In this document: positions 10,680-19,506 of the stretch, piece by piece
Layout of the letters: the number at the start of each line of letters is the position of its first letter
Position numbering within the stretch: the first letter of the stretch is position 1
Assembly: GCA_000690595.2 (NCBI GenBank)
Contig: JHUT02000008.1
Coordinates: forward strand, 62,001-126,000
Direction of reading: 5' to 3'
DNA length: 64,000 bases
DNA from: Natrinema mahii
GTDB lineage: Archaea > Halobacteriota > Halobacteria > Halobacteriales > Natrialbaceae
The notes under the pieces: generated by a model
What the model was told of the DNA's origin: nothing
The model's database searches: none
Seen by the model: the letters and a program-made list of their open reading frames with translations, nothing else
Program-made: the position numbers and the translations under genes

Positions 10680-10979
10680 TTACGCTGATTCTTCACCAGT
10701 ATCTAGACACGCTTCGACCCAGTCGGCGTGGTCCCGCAGCCGCCGTTCGCCAGCGTCGGTCAGCGCGTAGACGTCGTGCAGTCCTTCAGTCCGCTTCTCG
10801 ACGAATCCAGCGTCGACCAGCGCCGACAGCGAACCGTAGAACGACTTGGGCTCGAGCCGGTCGTCGTAGTGGGACTCGAGGCGCGTTTTCAACTGCTGGC
10901 CGCGCAGTTCGCCGTTTTCGGCCGCAGCGAGCAGGAAACAGATGTCCCGGCGGCGGCCGCTCCGAAGCCACTTGGTCAT
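10680..10979 (-). CDS. PadR-like winged-helix regulator
   Basis: The 99-residue protein is a single winged-helix domain. It reads MTKWLRSGRRRDICFLLAAA, then GELRGQQLKTRLESHY, then KSFYGSLSALVDAGFVEKR and the wing HDVYALTDAGERRLRDHADW. The layout matches the PadR N-terminal domain without the usual dimerising C-terminal helix domain. It is convergent with vapC. The next leftward gene (the membrane protein ending at 11026) lies just upstream and may be cotranscribed or controlled by it. Confidence 0.78.
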   Translation of the reverse strand: MTKWLRSGRRRDICFLLAAAENGELRGQQLKTRLESHYDDRLEPKSFYGSLSALVDAGFVEKRTEGLHDVYALTDAGERRLRDHADWVEACLDTGEESA

Positions 10980-11025
10980 GGCGCGGTCTGGGTCGGGAAC
11001 GGGCTCGAGCGTTACGGTTCGGGAC

Positions 11026-11943
11026 TCACTCGCCGCGCTCGAGCCGTTCCCACAGCGTCGCCACGACCGTCCACGCCAGTCCGCCGAGGGCCGCTGCGCT
11101 GAGCATGGCTCGATCGCCGATCTCGAGGAGGGCGCTCCCGTCGGGGCGGCGGTCGTGGCGGACGAGCAGCCAGCCCCGGTCGGGGTCGCCGAGGACGACG
11201 TCGCCGGAGCCGAAGGCCAGCGAAAGCAAGACGGCCACCAGCGCGTAGGTCACAACCGCGGCGAGGGTCCCGACGCTCCCGGTCACGAAGCGCGAGAGGA
11301 GTCGCGCGCCGGGCAGCCGGTCGCTCGCGCCCTTGTCCGTCCCGTAGATACCAAAGCCCTGCACGCCGCCGGGCGGGTCGCCGACGCGGACGTCGGCGGG
11401 GTACTGACAGAGGACCGCGGCCATCCAGAGGTCGCCGATCGAGCCGGCCGCGTTCGCCGCCAGCGGCACGACCAGCAGCGGCGACGGGTAGACGACCATC
11501 GCGGCGAGGCCGACGGCGGTGATCACGGCAAACGGTGCGAGCAGGGCGATCAACAGCTGGTTGCGGGTGTAGCTCGAGCCGTCGGTCTCGGCGTAGGCGT
11601 AGGGGAGGACGAAGTAGGAGACGCCGACGCCGTAGCGCGGCGAGCCGCCGTAGCGGGCCAGAAAGAGGCCGTGCAACAGCTCGTGGGGGACGACCACGAC
11701 GACCAGCAGGCCGACGGAGACGGCCAGCCAGACGAGGACCGTCGGCGGCGACGACGGCGCGATTACGATCGGCTCGAGGGCGACGCCGCGGAGCCGGGCG
11801 AGGACGCGGGCGAACGCGTAGACCGCGCCGAAAAAGCCCGCGGCGGAGACGACGAGCCACTGGAGGGCGACCGCCCGAGTGAGTCGGAACGTCGCGAGCG
11901 GGCGACGGGCCATAGCGGAGTCCGATCGGTTCACGGCCCGCAT
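11026..11943 (-). CDS. DUF3267-type membrane metalloprotease-like protein
   Basis: The protein has 305 residues from ATG 11941-11943, or 295 from ATG 11911-11913. Longer frames run through the promoter region of the divergent gene. It has several membrane segments. A zinc-binding HExxH-like motif is embedded in one (VVVVVPHELLHGLFLARYGG). A second conserved stretch is AANAAGSIGDLWMAAVL, where an Asp could be the third ligand. This is the pattern of the putative zincin membrane family DUF3267, related to site-2-type proteases. The substrate is unknown and activity is inferred only. Confidence 0.72.
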   Translation of the reverse strand: MRAVNRSDSAMARRPLATFRLTRAVALQWLVVSAAGFFGAVYAFARVLARLRGVALEPIVIAPSSPPTVLVWLAVSVGLLVVVVVPHELLHGLFLARYGGSPRYGVGVSYFVLPYAYAETDGSSYTRNQLLIALLAPFAVITAVGLAAMVVYPSPLLVVPLAANAAGSIGDLWMAAVLCQYPADVRVGDPPGGVQGFGIYGTDKGASDRLPGARLLSRFVTGSVGTLAAVVTYALVAVLLSLAFGSGDVVLGDPDRGWLLVRHDRRPDGSALLEIGDRAMLSAAALGGLAWTVVATLWERLERGE

Positions 11944-12041
11944 CTCGAAGGCGACCGAAAAATCGGTGTCGATGTTCGCCCCTCCCGGCGGGCTCGACCG
12001 GAACCGACAGCTTCCCGGTGGTCGATTCCCCACTGTCGCCC

Positions 12042-12341
12042 ATGACCGACGAACGGACCGCCGAAGCCAACGGGATCGCGGCGACCTACGACGAGACCGA
12101 GACCGAACGGATCCTGTCGTTCGAACGCGAGGCCGGGGCCGGAGCCGGCTCGAGCGCCACGGCGGCGATCGCACAGAACGTCGAGGGCTACGCCATGCTG
12201 AAGGTGCGGCCGACGGCCGACGGCGACGAACTCGAGCGCTACTACGGGTTCGACATGGCGCTGGATCACGCCGGTGAACTACTCGGCGTCTCGCCCCACG
12301 ACCTGCCCATCCCCGAGGCCGCCGAGGATATGGGGATGTGA
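12042..12341 (+). CDS. Small conserved haloarchaeal protein, unknown function
   Basis: The 99-residue protein starts at ATG 12042 (MTDERTAEANGIAATYDET). It is acidic and soluble. A central motif reads ILSFEREAGAGAGSSATAAI and a C-terminal motif LLGVSPHDLPIPEAAEDMG. Codon use and acidity are those of a genuine haloarchaeal gene. I do not recognise a characterised family. It is divergent from the membrane protein to its left, with about 100 bp between the starts. Confidence 0.7.
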   Translation: MTDERTAEANGIAATYDETETERILSFEREAGAGAGSSATAAIAQNVEGYAMLKVRPTADGDELERYYGFDMALDHAGELLGVSPHDLPIPEAAEDMGM

Positions 12342-12383
12342 ACGGACAAACGACGAGGCAGGGAGTAGACGACGACCGCCGGA

Positions 12384-12725
12384 TCAGACGACGAACGCCG
12401 CGACGATCAGCAGGCCGAAATAGATGACGACGACGGCACCGACGGCGTACAGGCGGACTCGCCGCAACGTCTTGTTTTCAACACGGCGGGCCCGCTCGAG
12501 GGCCGCCCGCTCCCGGTCCGAGAGCCGCTCGGCGTGGGCGCGACCGCGGTGGAGCCGTTCGTAGCGGCCCCGCCGAAACGGCCGCCCGCAGTACGGACAG
12601 CGCGCGGGCGGGTCGCCGTCGCCCGTAACGGCCTCGGGAACGTCGACTGCGGGGTCGGCGATCACCGTAGCACCGCGGGTGGCGCTCTCGCCCGTCGGCG
12701 CGCGATCGCTCGAGTCGCCTGACAC
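12384..12725 (-). CDS. Single zinc-finger protein with C-terminal membrane anchor
   Basis: The 113-residue protein is read from GTG 12723-12725. A longer frame would cover the start of the divergent ctaAB gene. The middle has a C2H2-type finger, RCPYCGRPFRRGRYERLHRG, continuing RAHAE, with two Cys then two His. A basic linker (RERAALERARRVENKTLRRV) follows. The C-terminus is one hydrophobic helix (AVGAVVVIYFGLLIVAAFVV). It is probably tail-anchored with the finger in the cytoplasm. Its position back-to-back with heme A/O synthase may mean shared control. Function unknown. Confidence 0.72.
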   Translation of the reverse strand: MSGDSSDRAPTGESATRGATVIADPAVDVPEAVTGDGDPPARCPYCGRPFRRGRYERLHRGRAHAERLSDRERAALERARRVENKTLRRVRLYAVGAVVVIYFGLLIVAAFVV

Positions 12726-12874
12726 GGCGGTGGCTACGACGACCCGTGATATGCGTTTTCGGTCGGTTCTCACGGACTGTCCCGGCGACTGACGTAACCG
12801 GTATCGGTGTCCCGCCACGGGAAAAAGCGGGAGCCCTAAATACGCGGAGTCGAACGGTGTAGACGAGAATAGCC

Positions 12875-14296
12875 GTGGCAACAGAGTCGTTTCCCCGCCC
12901 CGTCGGCACGCGACGCCGTTTCTCCGCACTGCTCGCAGCGACCGCGCTGGGCGTCTACCTCCTCCTCATCGTCGGCGCGACGACGTCGCTGACGAACGCC
13001 GCCGCGTCGTGTTCGACGTGGCCGACCTGTCACGCGCCGGTCGACCCGCTGAGTCAGACCGAACTCGCGATCGCGTGGGCCCACCGGCTCGCCGCCGTCG
13101 TCGTCGGCCTACTCGTGGCCACGACGGCCGCCGCCGCCGTTTTCGGTGACGTCTCGAGCCGCGTCCGAACGACGCTGGCCGTCGCCGCCGTCCTCTATAT
13201 CGTCCAGGTCGGCGTCGGTGCCGTTACCGCGACGATCGGCCCCGCCGCGATCGTCCCCGGTCTCCACCTGGGACTCGGGCTCGTCATCTTCTCGGCGGTC
13301 GTCCTCGCGCTCGCCTGGGACTTAGAGATCGCGACCGGGAGCGAGGACGAGGACGGCGTCACGTCTCCGGAACCCCTCGAGGCAGACGTTCCGACCGCGA
13401 CCGAACGGACGCTCCCCGCGAGTCGCCTGGCTCGCGCCCGGCTGACCGTCTCCGCGTACTTCCGGATGATGAAGCCGCGCCTCATGTGGCTGCTCTGTCT
13501 GGTCGCCGCCGCCGGGATGGCACTGGCCGCCGGCCCCGGCCTCGAGACGTACACGATCGTCGCGACGCTGGGCGGCGGCGTCCTCGCCATCGGTGCCAGC
13601 GGGACGTTCAACCACGTCCTCGAGCGCGACGTCGACCAGAAGATGTCCCGGACCGCCGAGCGCCCGCTCGCGGTGGACCTGATTCCGGTCCGGAACGCGC
13701 TCGCGTTCGGGCTCGCGCTGACCGGCCTGTCGCTCGCGGCCTTCCTGACGATCAACCGGCTGGCCGCGGCGCTCGGTCTGGCCGCGATCCTGTTTTACAG
13801 CGTCGTCTACACACTCCTCCTCAAGCCGAACACCGTCCAGAACACGGTCATCGGCGGTGCCGCAGGGGCGCTGCCCGCGCTGATCGGCTGGGCCGCCGTG
13901 ACCAACGAGATCGGCTGGCCCGGCCTCGCGCTCGCGGCAGTCATCTTCCTGTGGACGCCGGCGCACTTCTACAACCTCGCGCTGGCCTACAAGGACGACT
14001 ACGCCCGCGGTGGCTTCCCGATGATGCCGGTCGTCCGCGGCGAGACGGAGACACGAAAGCAGATCATCTACTACATCGCCGCGACGCTCGTGAGTACGAT
14101 CGCGCTGGCCTGGATCACCGACCTCGGCGCGCTGTATGCGGGCACCGTCGTCGTCTTCGGCGGGCTCTTCCTCTGGGCCGCCGTGCGGCTCCACTTCGAA
14201 CAGACCGAAGCCGCCGCGTTCCGGTCGTTCCACGCCTCGAACGCCTTCCTCGGGGCCGTGCTGGTCGCGATCCTCGTGGACGCGCTGGCGTTCTGA
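12875..14296 (+). CDS. ctaB: Fused heme A synthase-like (CtaA) and heme O synthase (CtaB) protein
   Basis: The 473-residue protein starts at GTG 12875. Residues 1-170 are four membrane helices with the CtaA Cys pair (ASCSTWPTCHAP) and His motifs AWAHRLAAVVVG and GLHLGLGL, about half the bacterial CtaA length. After a hydrophilic linker, residues about 200-473 are protoheme IX farnesyltransferase. The two Asp-rich prenyl motifs are NHVLERDVDQKMSRTAERP and LAYKDDYARGGFPMMP. The CtaB half adds the farnesyl group to heme B. The CtaA half would be expected in heme A formation for terminal oxidases. Such fusions are known in haloarchaea. Confidence 0.9.
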   Translation: MATESFPRPVGTRRRFSALLAATALGVYLLLIVGATTSLTNAAASCSTWPTCHAPVDPLSQTELAIAWAHRLAAVVVGLLVATTAAAAVFGDVSSRVRTTLAVAAVLYIVQVGVGAVTATIGPAAIVPGLHLGLGLVIFSAVVLALAWDLEIATGSEDEDGVTSPEPLEADVPTATERTLPASRLARARLTVSAYFRMMKPRLMWLLCLVAAAGMALAAGPGLETYTIVATLGGGVLAIGASGTFNHVLERDVDQKMSRTAERPLAVDLIPVRNALAFGLALTGLSLAAFLTINRLAAALGLAAILFYSVVYTLLLKPNTVQNTVIGGAAGALPALIGWAAVTNEIGWPGLALAAVIFLWTPAHFYNLALAYKDDYARGGFPMMPVVRGETETRKQIIYYIAATLVSTIALAWITDLGALYAGTVVVFGGLFLWAAVRLHFEQTEAAAFRSFHASNAFLGAVLVAILVDALAF

Positions 14297-14397
14297 CCGA
14301 TCGCGGTCTCGGCTCGCCGGTGTATTTTTCGCGTGGTCGTTGACACTCACACCGTCCGCGGACCGCTCTAACTCGTACGGTCTCCTGTCCGTCATTG

Positions 14398-14433
14398 CCG
14401 GTGGGACCGCAGGGCGAGTCGCGGTCCCACCGG
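14398..14433. terminator. Perfect 13-bp inverted repeat downstream of ctaAB
   Basis: CCGGTGGGACCGC (14398-14410) and GCGGTCCCACCGG (14421-14433) are exact reverse complements around a 10-nt loop. It lies about 100 bp after the ctaAB stop, in a 320-bp stretch (14297-14616) where I see no gene. No T-run follows, so it may be an mRNA 3'-end stabiliser, a processed small RNA or an operator rather than a classical terminator. GCGGTCCC recurs once just downstream (about 14467). Confidence 0.45.
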
Positions 14434-14616
14434 GACATCGGTACAGCAAACGGTAGCAGCCGTATCGCGGTCCCGGTTCGAGCGAACGAGAGCCGTTTCA
14501 CCCGGTCGTCCGGCCGCCTCGAGGTAGCAAAGTGGGTCATCGAGGGATCAAGACCACGGTACGTATCGGACGACAGTGGGTTGTCGGGGAGCGCTGTCAG
14601 GACAGTCGCGGTAATG

Positions 14617-14823
14617 TCACGTCCCCCAGATAGAGGAGTTACCGACGCAGTAGAACAACCCCACCCATCCGAGAAAGAGTCCCGCGATCACTACCAGAAA
14701 GTCGGCTAAACAAGTTCCGACGACGACGCAGTATCCGATACCGATCGTGAGTAGTAGCAGTGAACTGCCGATCAACACGTGACACCGGCGTTCGGCTCTG
14801 GGTTCCATACGCCGTCGTATCAC
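14617..14823 (-). CDS. Small membrane protein, unknown function
   Basis: The 68-residue ORF has a basic N-terminus (MIRRRMEPRAERRCHV). Two hydrophobic helices follow: LIGSSLLLLTIGIGYCVVVG, then FLVVIAGLFLGWVGLFYCVG. The signal of a positive N-terminus plus two clear membrane segments supports a real gene. No family is recognised. A second ATG six codons in (MEPRAE) is an alternative start. The 237 bp to its right (14824-15060) hold AT-rich promoter-like sequence and no gene that I can support. Confidence 0.5.
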   Translation of the reverse strand: MIRRRMEPRAERRCHVLIGSSLLLLTIGIGYCVVVGTCLADFLVVIAGLFLGWVGLFYCVGNSSIWGT

Positions 14824-15060
14824 AATCGGCCGTAAATACCTATGTCAAATAAAAAAGATATTCGTGACCTCATCAGTACCACTTGTACGGTCCGTCCCTG
14901 CCGTGACCTGATTTCCCGATCGGGTTGCGAGCGTATTTCCGGAACCGCACCGTGTTACGGGCTACTGATAGATCGGGACCCCATCGCGACCGCCTCGAGA
15001 GCTTCGATCCCACACGACGACGAGACGCCCCGGTCTCGAATCACTCGCCCTCGAGGCGGG

Positions 15061-16680
15061 TCACCAGAGCAGGTGCGGCCAGACGAAGGTAAACAGGAAC
15101 CAGATCATGGCCGTCAGCACGACCGTCATGATCGCGTTCAGGACCAGCCCGGCCCGGAGCATGTGGCGCTGCTTGACGTACCCGCTGCCGAAGACGATGG
15201 CGTTGGGCGGTGTCGCGACCGGCAGCGCGAACGCGAAGCTCGCGGCGATCGCGCCGGCGACCGAGAGAAAGAGCGCGGTCGAGAAGTCGGTCAGCCCGAG
15301 CGTCGCCGAGAAGACGCTTCCGAGGCTGATCAGAATGGGGACGATGATACTTGTCGTCGCGGAGTTCGAGGTCATTTCGGTGAGGAAGATGACGACCAGA
15401 ACGACCGCGCCGATGACGAGGATAATGGGCGCGCCGACGAGTCCGCCGAACACGGTGTCGGCGATCCACTCCGTCGCACCCGTGTCAGCCAGCGCGTTCG
15501 CGAGGGAGATACCGCCGCCGAACAGCAACAGCGTCCCCCAGTCGATGTCGACCAGTTCCTCCCACTCCATCGTGTCGGCAAGCACGAGCGCGGGGACCGC
15601 CGCGACGCCGACCATGACGTAGTAGAGCAGCCCCTGATGGCCCTCGACGCCGAAGACCGTCATCCCCTCGCCGCCGAACACGGTCGTCATCCAGGTGGCT
15701 GGGAGGTACGGCTCGAAGAGGTCACCGAGCCCGCCGACCATCCAGAGCCCCGCCGTCACGGCGAAGATCGCCGCCACCCGTTTCCCGCGGGGGTCGAGTT
15801 CGCCTTCGGCCTCGAGTTGCTCTCGGGCGGTGGCCCGTGCCCGCTCGACGTCCGGCACTTCGGGCGGATACAGTACGTACGTCAGGAGGAACCAGATCAG
15901 CGGCAGCGTCACGACGACGATCGGGAACCCGACGAGGAACCAGTCGGCGAATCCGACTTCGTAGTCCAGAATGGCGTTGAGCTGGCCGACGAGGATCGCG
16001 TTCGGCGGCGTGCCGATTATCGTCCCGACGCCGCCGACGCTCGCGGCGTAGGCGGTCCCGAGCAGCATCGAGATCTGGAGGTTCGTAAACGCGGCCGTCG
16101 ACTCGAGGTCCCCGCCGTCGGCGACCGTTTCGGCGGCGTCGCTCTCCCGATCCCGTTCGTCCGAGGACGCGAGGTCGTCTCGGTCGAGGACCTGGCTGAG
16201 GACGCCGACCGCGATCGGCATCATCATCGCGGCCGTCGCGGTGTTTGACACCCACATCGACAACACGGCGGTCACGACCATGATCGCGAAGACCAGCCGC
16301 CGCGGCGAACTGCCCATCTTGGCGATCGAATACAGCGCGATCCGCCGATCGATGTCGTACTTCTGGATCCCGTTAGCCAGCATGAATCCGGCCAAAAACA
16401 GGAAGATGATGTGATCGGCGAACCCGACGAGGGCCGCGTCCATCGAGTCGTAGACGCCGGTCCCCGTGAGCAAGACGGGGATCGTCAGCGCGGTGACCGC
16501 GAGCGGGAGCGCGCCGGTGACCCAGAGGAACCCGGCGAAGAACATGGTCGCGAGCGCGTACTGGCCCGTCATCGAGAGTCCCGACGGCGACGGTGCGGCC
16601 GCGATTGCTACCGTTCCGATCCCCGCGAGGGCGAATAGGGATATCCGGCGGTTTAAACCACCCAAGAGTCGGTGTATCAT
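15061..16680 (-). CDS. SLC13/DASS family anion:sodium symporter
   Basis: The 539-residue protein has about 11-12 membrane segments. Both family SNT signatures are present: MWVSNTATAAMMMPIAVG in the first half and MTSNSATTSIIVPILISLG in the second. These two repeats form the sodium and carboxylate sites of DASS carriers (dicarboxylate, sulfate or phosphate). A hydrophilic acidic loop (DRDDLASSDERDRESDAAET) separates the halves. The substrate cannot be decided. A short HTH gene follows 54 bp upstream of its start on the same strand. Confidence 0.88.
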   Translation of the reverse strand: MIHRLLGGLNRRISLFALAGIGTVAIAAAPSPSGLSMTGQYALATMFFAGFLWVTGALPLAVTALTIPVLLTGTGVYDSMDAALVGFADHIIFLFLAGFMLANGIQKYDIDRRIALYSIAKMGSSPRRLVFAIMVVTAVLSMWVSNTATAAMMMPIAVGVLSQVLDRDDLASSDERDRESDAAETVADGGDLESTAAFTNLQISMLLGTAYAASVGGVGTIIGTPPNAILVGQLNAILDYEVGFADWFLVGFPIVVVTLPLIWFLLTYVLYPPEVPDVERARATAREQLEAEGELDPRGKRVAAIFAVTAGLWMVGGLGDLFEPYLPATWMTTVFGGEGMTVFGVEGHQGLLYYVMVGVAAVPALVLADTMEWEELVDIDWGTLLLFGGGISLANALADTGATEWIADTVFGGLVGAPIILVIGAVVLVVIFLTEMTSNSATTSIIVPILISLGSVFSATLGLTDFSTALFLSVAGAIAASFAFALPVATPPNAIVFGSGYVKQRHMLRAGLVLNAIMTVVLTAMIWFLFTFVWPHLLW

Positions 16681-16736
16681 TGATACACACAGGAATTATC
16701 ATTACGATTCTTAAGCGCTTCCATTCGAGGGCGGCC

Positions 16737-16982
16737 CTAGAAGTGGTCGACGATCGCCCGCACCTGTTCGGCGGTCAGTTCCGTGGCGTAGAGTTCCAGC
16801 AGCGTCTCCCGGCGCGCTCGAGAGAGCGAGCGGCTCCCGCTCTCGAGCATCGAGAGATGTGCCTGCATGAGGTCGTCTATCTCCCGTTCGACTGCTCGCT
16901 GTTCGTATCCGGCTGCGACGCGGAGAAGCCGCCACGACAGCGGCGAGATACCCTCGGGGTCGGGGAGGTCGGAAGCGTCCAT
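16737..16982 (-). CDS. Small XRE-like helix-turn-helix protein
   Basis: The 81-residue protein reads LSWRLLRVAAGYEQRAVERE, then IDDLMQAHLSMLESGSRSLS, then RARRETLLELYATELTAEQV. The spacing and ESGSRSLS turn match the XRE HTH layout (recognition helix followed by E-S/N-G-x-R). The protein is essentially one DNA-binding domain. It lies upstream of the SLC13 permease on the same strand and may regulate or be cotranscribed with it. Role inferred from the fold only. Confidence 0.68.
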   Translation of the reverse strand: MDASDLPDPEGISPLSWRLLRVAAGYEQRAVEREIDDLMQAHLSMLESGSRSLSRARRETLLELYATELTAEQVRAIVDHF

Positions 16983-17142
16983 GAGCGTCAGCTACGGGAG
17001 ACATACCAAGGTGGCTTGAAATGCGTTCCGTCCGGCGGCGGTGGAGCCGTCGTTTCGGGCCCGCGATCACCACGGTCGTCGTGACGGGCGCGTCCGTGGG
17101 ATCATAGTCGAATTTTTCACCGATCGGGTCCCATGTCGGTGC

Positions 17143-18201
17143 ATGGAGCAACAACGCCGTCGGTTCCTCGACGAATTACTCACCACAGCGACGCCGTCCG
17201 GGTTCGAGACACCGGCTCAACGCCGCTGGGTAGCGTACGTCGAGGAGTTTGCCGACGAGGTGCGGACCGACAGTTACGGAAACGCCGTCGCCGTGCTGGA
17301 GGGGAACGAGACGTCGATCGCCCTCACTGGGCACAGCGACGAAATCGGCTTCATGGTGCGGGATATCGAGGAAAGCGGTATCCTCCGAATGACTCCCGTC
17401 GGGGGGTCGGACCGGACCGTCTCGAAGGGCCAACACGTCCGTATTCATACCGATACTGGACCGGTTCCGGGAGTGATCGGTCAGGCGGCGATTCATCTCC
17501 GTGATCACGAAGACGAATCGCTTACCGATATCGACGAGCAGTATATCGATATCGGCGCTGAAGACGCGGCCGAGGCCGAGGAACTAGTCGAACGCGGCGA
17601 TCCGATTACGTTCGATCAAACGGTCTCCGAACTGGAGAACGGACGGATCGCAGCACGTGGGTTGGACAATCGTATCGGTATCTGGGCCGCGGCGGAAGCA
17701 CTCCGGCGGGCAGCCGAACGCGACCACGAGGCGACGATCTATGCCGTCTCTACGGTTCAAGAGGAAGTCGGGTTACAGGGCGCGAAAATGGTCGGCTTCG
17801 ATCTCGCACCCGATGCAGTAGTCGCGATCGACGTGACCCACGCCACGGACACGCCGGATCTCACGTCGGGTCAAAAGACCGGTGTCGAACTCGGTGACGG
17901 CCCGGTCGTCGTACGCGGAAGCGCAAACCATCCGCGACTCGTCGATGCGGTTCGGCAGACCGCCTCCGAGGCCGATATCGATATTCAGTTACAGGCATCG
18001 GGAACGAATACCGGGACGGACGCCGATGCGTTCTATACGTCCCGCGGGGGGATTCCGTCGGTGAACGTGGGCATCCCGAACCGCTATATGCACACGCCCG
18101 TCGAGGTCGTGGACCTGGCGGATCTCGAGACGGTCGCCGAACTGCTGAGCGCCGTCCCAGCTACTGTTGCTGGCCGTGACCTTTCGACGGGCATCGAATA
18201 G
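17143..18201 (+). CDS. M42 family metallopeptidase (tetrahedral aminopeptidase type)
   Basis: The 352-residue enzyme starts at ATG 17143 (MEQQRRRFLDELLTTATPSG). The dinuclear metal site of M42 is complete: TGHSDEIGF (His, Asp), RGLDNRIG (bridging Asp), VQEEVGLQGA (catalytic Glu pair), IDVTHATDTPD (Asp) and MHTPVEVVDL (His). M42 enzymes form tetrahedral dodecamers that trim peptides in the cytoplasm. A T-rich box (AATTTTTCAC, about 17110-17119) sits 25-33 bp upstream of the start, fitting a TATA element and a near-leaderless mRNA. Confidence 0.92.
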   Translation: MEQQRRRFLDELLTTATPSGFETPAQRRWVAYVEEFADEVRTDSYGNAVAVLEGNETSIALTGHSDEIGFMVRDIEESGILRMTPVGGSDRTVSKGQHVRIHTDTGPVPGVIGQAAIHLRDHEDESLTDIDEQYIDIGAEDAAEAEELVERGDPITFDQTVSELENGRIAARGLDNRIGIWAAAEALRRAAERDHEATIYAVSTVQEEVGLQGAKMVGFDLAPDAVVAIDVTHATDTPDLTSGQKTGVELGDGPVVVRGSANHPRLVDAVRQTASEADIDIQLQASGTNTGTDADAFYTSRGGIPSVNVGIPNRYMHTPVEVVDLADLETVAELLSAVPATVAGRDLSTGIE

Positions 18202-18306
18202 CGGGAGCGGCCCCTCGTAGCGTACACCGTTCGTCGCGGAGAACGGTGCTACCGATCGACCCACAACACGTATCATCGAACTGGTACGCGCAGTCGTAAC
18301 CGCGGA

Positions 18307-18313
18307 GTATTAA
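18307..18313 (+). promoter_or_regulatory. TATA-like box of the thiolase-DUF35 operon
   Basis: GTATTAAT lies 27-33 bp upstream of the thiolase ATG (18340), the spacing expected for a leaderless haloarchaeal transcript starting at the initiation codon. No Shine-Dalgarno sequence is seen before the ATG. Confidence 0.5.
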
Positions 18314-18339
18314 TCGATCCGTCCACTACGCGTGTGTAC

Positions 18340-19506
18340 ATGAGTGACGTACGTGTTGCAGGGACAGGGCTAACGCCGTTCGGGAACAGCCCCGAACGGA
18401 CCAGCCGTGATCTCTTCGCCGAGGCGAGTATCGCGGCCTTCGAGGACAGCGGCGTTCCCCGCGAGGACGTCGAGGGCGTCTTCTACGGCAACTTCATGGG
18501 CGAACTCTCCGAGCATCAGGGCCACCAGGGGCCGCTGATGGCGGAAGCGGCCGGCGTCCAGGCCCCCGCGACCCGGTACGAGTCCGCGTGTGCCTCGAGT
18601 GGCACCGCGGTCCGCGAGGCGGTCACACGGATTCGCAACGGCGAGAACGACGTCCTCCTCGTCGGCGGGGCGGAGCGAATGACCAACCTCGGGACCGCGG
18701 GCGCAACCGAGGCGCTGGCGATCGCCGCCGACGACCTCTGGGAGGTCCGCGCCGGCGTCACCTTCCCCGGCGCGTACGCGTTGATGGCCCGGGCCTACTT
18801 CGACGAGTTCGGCGGCGAACACGAGGACCTCGCCCACATCGCCGTCAAGAACCACGAAAACGCCCTCTCGAACGAGAAGGCCCAGTACCAGAGCGCGATC
18901 GAGGTCTCGGACGCGCTCGAGGCTCCGCCAGTCTCCGAACCGCTCGGGCTCTACGACGCCTGTCCGATCTCGGACGGCGCGTCGGCGCTGGTCCTGACGA
19001 GCGAGTCCTATGCCGCAGAACACGACCTCGAGGCCCCGGTCGCGATCACGGGCACCGGACAGGGCGGCGACCGGATGGCGCTGCACGATCGCGAGTACCT
19101 CGCTCGCTCGCCCGCGGCCCGCGAAGCCGGCGCGGAAGCCTACGCCGACGCCGGCGTCTCGGCCGGCGACGTCGACCTCGCGGAGGTCCACGACTGCTTT
19201 ACCATCGCCGAAGTGCTGGCACTCGAGGCGCTCGATCTCGAGCCGATCGGCGAGGGGATCTCGGCCGCCCGCGACGGGCGGACGACCGCGGACGGCGAGA
19301 CGCCGATCAACCTCTCGGGCGGGCTGAAGGCCAAGGGTCACCCGGTCGGCGCGACGGGGGCCTCCCAGATCGCCGAGGTGACCGACCTGCTGGCCGGCGA
19401 GCATCCAAACAGCGACCACGTCGCGGACGCGACGACCGGCGTCGCCCACAACGCGGGCGGCACGGTCGCGAGCGCGACCGTTCACGTCCTGGAGGTGATG
19501 GAGTGA
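18340..19506 (+). CDS. Thiolase family protein (acetyl-CoA acyltransferase, SCP2-like)
   Basis: The 388-residue protein is read from ATG 18340. A GTG two codons earlier is possible. The nucleophilic Cys is in YESACASSGTAVREAVTR. The second active-site block is AEVHDCFTIAEVLALEAL, with GGLKAKGHPVGATGASQ. The usual C-terminal CxG block is replaced by GVAHNAGGTVASA, as in SCP2/archaeal thiolases. It forms or cleaves acetoacetyl-CoA type products. The stop overlaps the DUF35 gene by 1 nt. In archaea, thiolase, DUF35 and HMG-CoA synthase are known to form a complex, so the pair is probably one functional enzyme. Confidence 0.9.
   Translation: MSDVRVAGTGLTPFGNSPERTSRDLFAEASIAAFEDSGVPREDVEGVFYGNFMGELSEHQGHQGPLMAEAAGVQAPATRYESACASSGTAVREAVTRIRNGENDVLLVGGAERMTNLGTAGATEALAIAADDLWEVRAGVTFPGAYALMARAYFDEFGGEHEDLAHIAVKNHENALSNEKAQYQSAIEVSDALEAPPVSEPLGLYDACPISDGASALVLTSESYAAEHDLEAPVAITGTGQGGDRMALHDREYLARSPAAREAGAEAYADAGVSAGDVDLAEVHDCFTIAEVLALEALDLEPIGEGISAARDGRTTADGETPINLSGGLKAKGHPVGATGASQIAEVTDLLAGEHPNSDHVADATTGVAHNAGGTVASATVHVLEVME

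Noticed and set aside
14842-16248. A 468-codon rightward frame opposite the SLC13 permease
   Set aside because: Antisense to a well-supported membrane transporter. The composition is hydrophilic and repetitive with no domain.
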